Assembly: GCA_023301205.1 (NCBI GenBank)
Contig: JALZVC010000244.1
Location: 1-8,225, forward strand
From: Flavobacteriaceae bacterium
GTDB taxonomy: Bacteria; Bacteroidota; Bacteroidia; Flavobacteriales; Flavobacteriaceae
Direction: 5' to 3'
Length of the DNA stretch: 8,225 bases
Every line of letters starts with the position of its first letter. Position 1 is the first letter of the stretch. Positions 5,793 through 8,225 of this stretch are shown here, piece by piece. The notes below the pieces were generated by a model, which worked only from the letters and a program-made list of their open reading frames with translations, had not been told where the DNA came from and ran no database searches. The position numbers and the translations under genes are program-made.

Positions 5793-7226
5793 ATGCTCTT
5801 TAACTCACTAGATTTTGCGATTTTTCTTCCAATAGTTTTCATACTATTTTGGTTTGTTTTCAATAAAAATTTAAAACAACAAAATTTATTAGTAGCAGTT
5901 GCCAGTTATATTTTTTATGGCTGGTGGGACTGGCGTTTTTTATCTTTAATCTTATTTAGCACCATTGTAGATTACTCCATAGGAATTGCACTATCTAAAG
6001 GTGGTAAATCTGTAAGGCGCAAAGCATTATTATGGACTAGTATTTTAATAAACCTCGGTTTTCTAGGTTTTTTCAAATACTATAATTTTTTCTTAGACAA
6101 TTTTGCAAATGCTTTTTCTTTCTTCGGACAAGAAATATCGCTAAGCTCTCTCTCCATAGTTCTGCCAGTAGGTATAAGTTTTTACACGTTTCAAACACTA
6201 AGTTATACCATAGATGTTTACAGACAAAAACTAGAGCCAACAAAAGATTTTATCTCATTTGCTGCTTTTGTAAGTTTCTTTCCACAACTTGTTGCTGGAC
6301 CTATAGAAAGGGCGACTAACCTATTACCACAGTTTTATGCCTTAAGAAAGTTTGATTACAAAAAAGCCGTTGACGGTATGCGTCAAATAGTATGGGGGCT
6401 TTTTAAGAAGGTTGTTATTGCAGATAGCTGCGCATATTACGCTAATGAAATTTTCAATAATTCTGATAACTATAGCGGGAACACCTTGCTCCTTGGAGCG
6501 GTATTCTTTGCATTTCAAATTTACGGTGATTTTTCGGGATACTCTGATATTGCAATTGGTACATCTAGACTCTTTGGTTTCAATCTTAAGAAAAATTTTG
6601 CATTCCCTTACTTTTCAAGAGACATCGCAGAGTTTTGGCGTAGATGGCACATATCATTATCAACTTGGTTTAGGGATTACCTATACATCCCTCTTGGCGG
6701 TAGTAAAGGAGGGACTTGGATGAAAGTGCGAAATACCTTTATAATATTTATCGTTAGTGGATTTTGGCATGGTGCAAACTGGACGTTTATTATTTGGGGA
6801 GCTTTAAATGCACTCTATTTCTTACCTTTATTGCTGCTCAATAAAAATAGAAGTAACATGGAAGTTGTTGCGAAAGACAAGCTTTTTCCTAATCTTAAAG
6901 AAGTTTTTTCTATCGGTCTCACCTTTTTCATAACTATAATTGCTTGGGTGTTCTTTAGAGCAGAATCTGTAACGCACGCCGTTCAGTATATCAAAGACAT
7001 ATTTAATACTAGTTTATTGAAAATGCCTAGTATTTTCCCAGTTACTATTTTAGTACTTATTTTACTTTTTATTAGTATCGAATGGCTAGGAAGAGATCGC
7101 GAGCACGCACTAGAAGAACTTCAAGAAAGATGGCCAAGACCCTTGCGATATATCAGCTATTTATTTTTTTGCATAATGGCTTTGGCTTTTACGAGTGAAC
7201 AAGAATTTATTTACTTCCAATTTTAG
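5793..7226 (+). CDS. MBOAT family membrane O-acyltransferase (AlgI-like)
   Basis: Predicted to pass an acyl group, commonly acetyl, through the inner membrane towards an extracytoplasmic glycan, as AlgI does for alginate. The 477-residue length is normal for the family, and about ten hydrophobic segments are visible. Family landmarks: MLFNSLDFAIFLP at the N-terminus, VLPVGISFYTFQTLSY (123-138), FFPQLVAGPIERA (162-174), YGDFSGYSDIAIG (244-256), FAFPYFSRDIAEFWRRWH (269-286) with conserved H286, WFRDYLYIPLGG (292-303), and VSGFWHGANWTFIIWG (321-336) with the catalytic H326. It sits 4 bp before an SGNH/AlgJ-like gene, the usual partner arrangement. The enzyme class is secure; the acyl group and the acceptor are not determined by the sequence. 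Its position after the ComA-like and phosphatase genes suggests the same glycan is decorated. Confidence 0.93.
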   Translation: MLFNSLDFAIFLPIVFILFWFVFNKNLKQQNLLVAVASYIFYGWWDWRFLSLILFSTIVDYSIGIALSKGGKSVRRKALLWTSILINLGFLGFFKYYNFFLDNFANAFSFFGQEISLSSLSIVLPVGISFYTFQTLSYTIDVYRQKLEPTKDFISFAAFVSFFPQLVAGPIERATNLLPQFYALRKFDYKKAVDGMRQIVWGLFKKVVIADSCAYYANEIFNNSDNYSGNTLLLGAVFFAFQIYGDFSGYSDIAIGTSRLFGFNLKKNFAFPYFSRDIAEFWRRWHISLSTWFRDYLYIPLGGSKGGTWMKVRNTFIIFIVSGFWHGANWTFIIWGALNALYFLPLLLLNKNRSNMEVVAKDKLFPNLKEVFSIGLTFFITIIAWVFFRAESVTHAVQYIKDIFNTSLLKMPSIFPVTILVLILLFISIEWLGRDREHALEELQERWPRPLRYISYLFFCIMALAFTSEQEFIYFQF

Positions 7227-7230
7227 TTTT

Positions 7231-8225
7231 ATGAAGAAGTTTATCAAAAAGACATTTGTTATCGGTATCCTAGTGATCGTATTTGCAAATTTCATGAAGC
7301 TACTATTCCCACCAGACTATCATTGGGGTAATGAATATTTTAATAATAAAATTGAATATCTAGCTACAGATAAAAACTACACTAAATTTGAGACCTACTT
7401 TTTAGGATCAAGTAGGATATATCGACATATTGACCCAAGTATCTATGATTCTTTAGTAAATACTAAAACAGGAAAAGAAAGTAGCAGTTATAACTTAGGC
7501 TCTCCAGGGACATTTGCTCCTCAATCGTATTATCTATATCGCAACTTTTTAGATTCAGATCTAAGTAATAACGCAAAAACAGTTTTTATTGAATTATCGG
7601 ATATCCATCCTGTAGGTATTAAAAACTTAAGTGCAGATCGTAATATCTATTGGATAAACTTTAAGGATCTAAATTTTATAGTAAATTCTGTTTGGTCAAA
7701 TGAAAATTATGGCAAATTAAAAAAGGCTCAAATAGCGACTACATATTCTCTTACACTTTTACAAAAACTATTTCAATTTAAACAATATAGGCCTTACTTT
7801 TTTGATGAAATTGAAACTAAAGAAAAGCCTCAATATATAAAAAATGGATTTTACAGCTTGGATGACGAACTTTCCAACACTTTAGATTCAACGCAGCACA
7901 AAGAACTTATTAAGAGAAAAGAGGCCCCAATTTCAAAACCGTTAAATACGTCGAGAGAAACGGCTTTAAAAGCTTTCACAGCTACTTCTGCAAAAATAGA
8001 CCAAGTCCAATTTTCTATGCTACAGGAAATGATTACCATTTCAGAAAAAAAGAATATTCAACTTTATTTTGTTTTTGCCCCTAGAAAAGTGAGTGAAAAT
8101 TTAGTATCTCTTTATGCACAGTTGCCAGAAAATAATAAAGTAGAAGTAGCTGATCCACTAAAATATCCAGAAATGTACCATCCAGAATACACCTTTGATA
8201 TTGGGCATTTAAATGATAAAGGGGT
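7231..8225 (+). CDS. SGNH/AlgJ-DltD-like acyltransfer partner protein, 3' end cut by window
   Basis: Open from the ATG at 7231 to the right edge, 331 complete codons. The N-terminus is a short basic stretch followed by one hydrophobic segment (about residues 8-26), consistent with a membrane anchor and a periplasmic domain. YFLGSSRIYRHIDP (56-69) holds the GSS that replaces the GDS of SGNH esterases, with S61 the likely nucleophile. YNLGSPGTFAPQSYYL (87-102) resembles the following SGNH block, and FDIGHLNDKG (322-331) matches the D-x-x-H-L catalytic block, with D323 and H326. A charged insertion spans about residues 190-255. It starts 4 bp after the MBOAT stop, as AlgJ- and DltD-type partners do, and probably completes acyl transfer to the glycan outside the inner membrane. 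Little beyond the catalytic histidine is missing. Confidence 0.82.
   Translation, partial: MKKFIKKTFVIGILVIVFANFMKLLFPPDYHWGNEYFNNKIEYLATDKNYTKFETYFLGSSRIYRHIDPSIYDSLVNTKTGKESSSYNLGSPGTFAPQSYYLYRNFLDSDLSNNAKTVFIELSDIHPVGIKNLSADRNIYWINFKDLNFIVNSVWSNENYGKLKKAQIATTYSLTLLQKLFQFKQYRPYFFDEIETKEKPQYIKNGFYSLDDELSNTLDSTQHKELIKRKEAPISKPLNTSRETALKAFTATSAKIDQVQFSMLQEMITISEKKNIQLYFVFAPRKVSENLVSLYAQLPENNKVEVADPLKYPEMYHPEYTFDIGHLNDKG

Noticed and set aside
6412..6723. Plus-strand open frame of 103 codons
   Set aside because: Out of frame inside the MBOAT gene, across its most conserved motifs; the MBOAT frame is clearly the coding one.
7851..8039. Minus-strand open frame of 62 codons
   Set aside because: Antisense to the SGNH-like gene, which stays open to the window edge with its catalytic block beyond this point.
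1..8225. Mobile element, CRISPR array, tRNA, rRNA or riboswitch
   Set aside because: No transposase, inverted or direct repeats, repeat-spacer pattern or structured RNA signature was seen, and nearly all of the window is coding.

Overview
The window looks like part of a surface-polysaccharide (O-antigen, capsule or exopolysaccharide) locus from a member of the Bacteroidota, most likely a marine-type Flavobacteriia. The DNA is strongly AT-rich, most starts lack a Shine-Dalgarno sequence and sit behind A/T-rich leaders, and the intergenic regions hold TAnnTTTG boxes typical of Bacteroidota promoters. The lineage is inferred from these traits and from protein style; no rRNA or other marker gene is present.

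Layout: two divergent gene sets leave a short AT-rich intergenic region at 3176-3263. Leftward (minus strand) run a CE4/NodB-type polysaccharide deacetylase (2201-3175), a PAPS-dependent sulfotransferase (1309-2211, overlapping the previous gene by 11 bp) and a Wzx-type flippase (1-1305, cut by the window edge). Rightward (plus strand) run an ATP-grasp ligase (3264-4433), a ComA-type phosphosulfolactate synthase (4493-5245), a small histidine phosphatase (5251-5772), an MBOAT O-acyltransferase (5793-7226) and its SGNH/AlgJ-DltD-like partner (7231-8225, cut by the window edge). Coding density is very high. No tRNA, rRNA, CRISPR array, insertion sequence or convincing terminator was seen.

How the genes may work together (inference): ComA makes (R)-phosphosulfolactate from phosphoenolpyruvate and sulfite. 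The adjacent phosphatase could remove the phosphate to give 3-sulfolactate, doing the job of the absent archaeal ComB. The ATP-grasp enzyme could then activate the sulfolactate carboxylate and join it to an amine, for example an amino sugar exposed by the cytoplasmic deacetylase. A sulfotransferase next door would add sulfate esters. The flippase would export the lipid-linked glycan, and the MBOAT/SGNH pair would acylate it outside the inner membrane. The most interesting feature is therefore a candidate sulfolactate glycan-decoration module: a coenzyme-M-pathway enzyme placed in a polysaccharide locus with no other coenzyme M genes in view.
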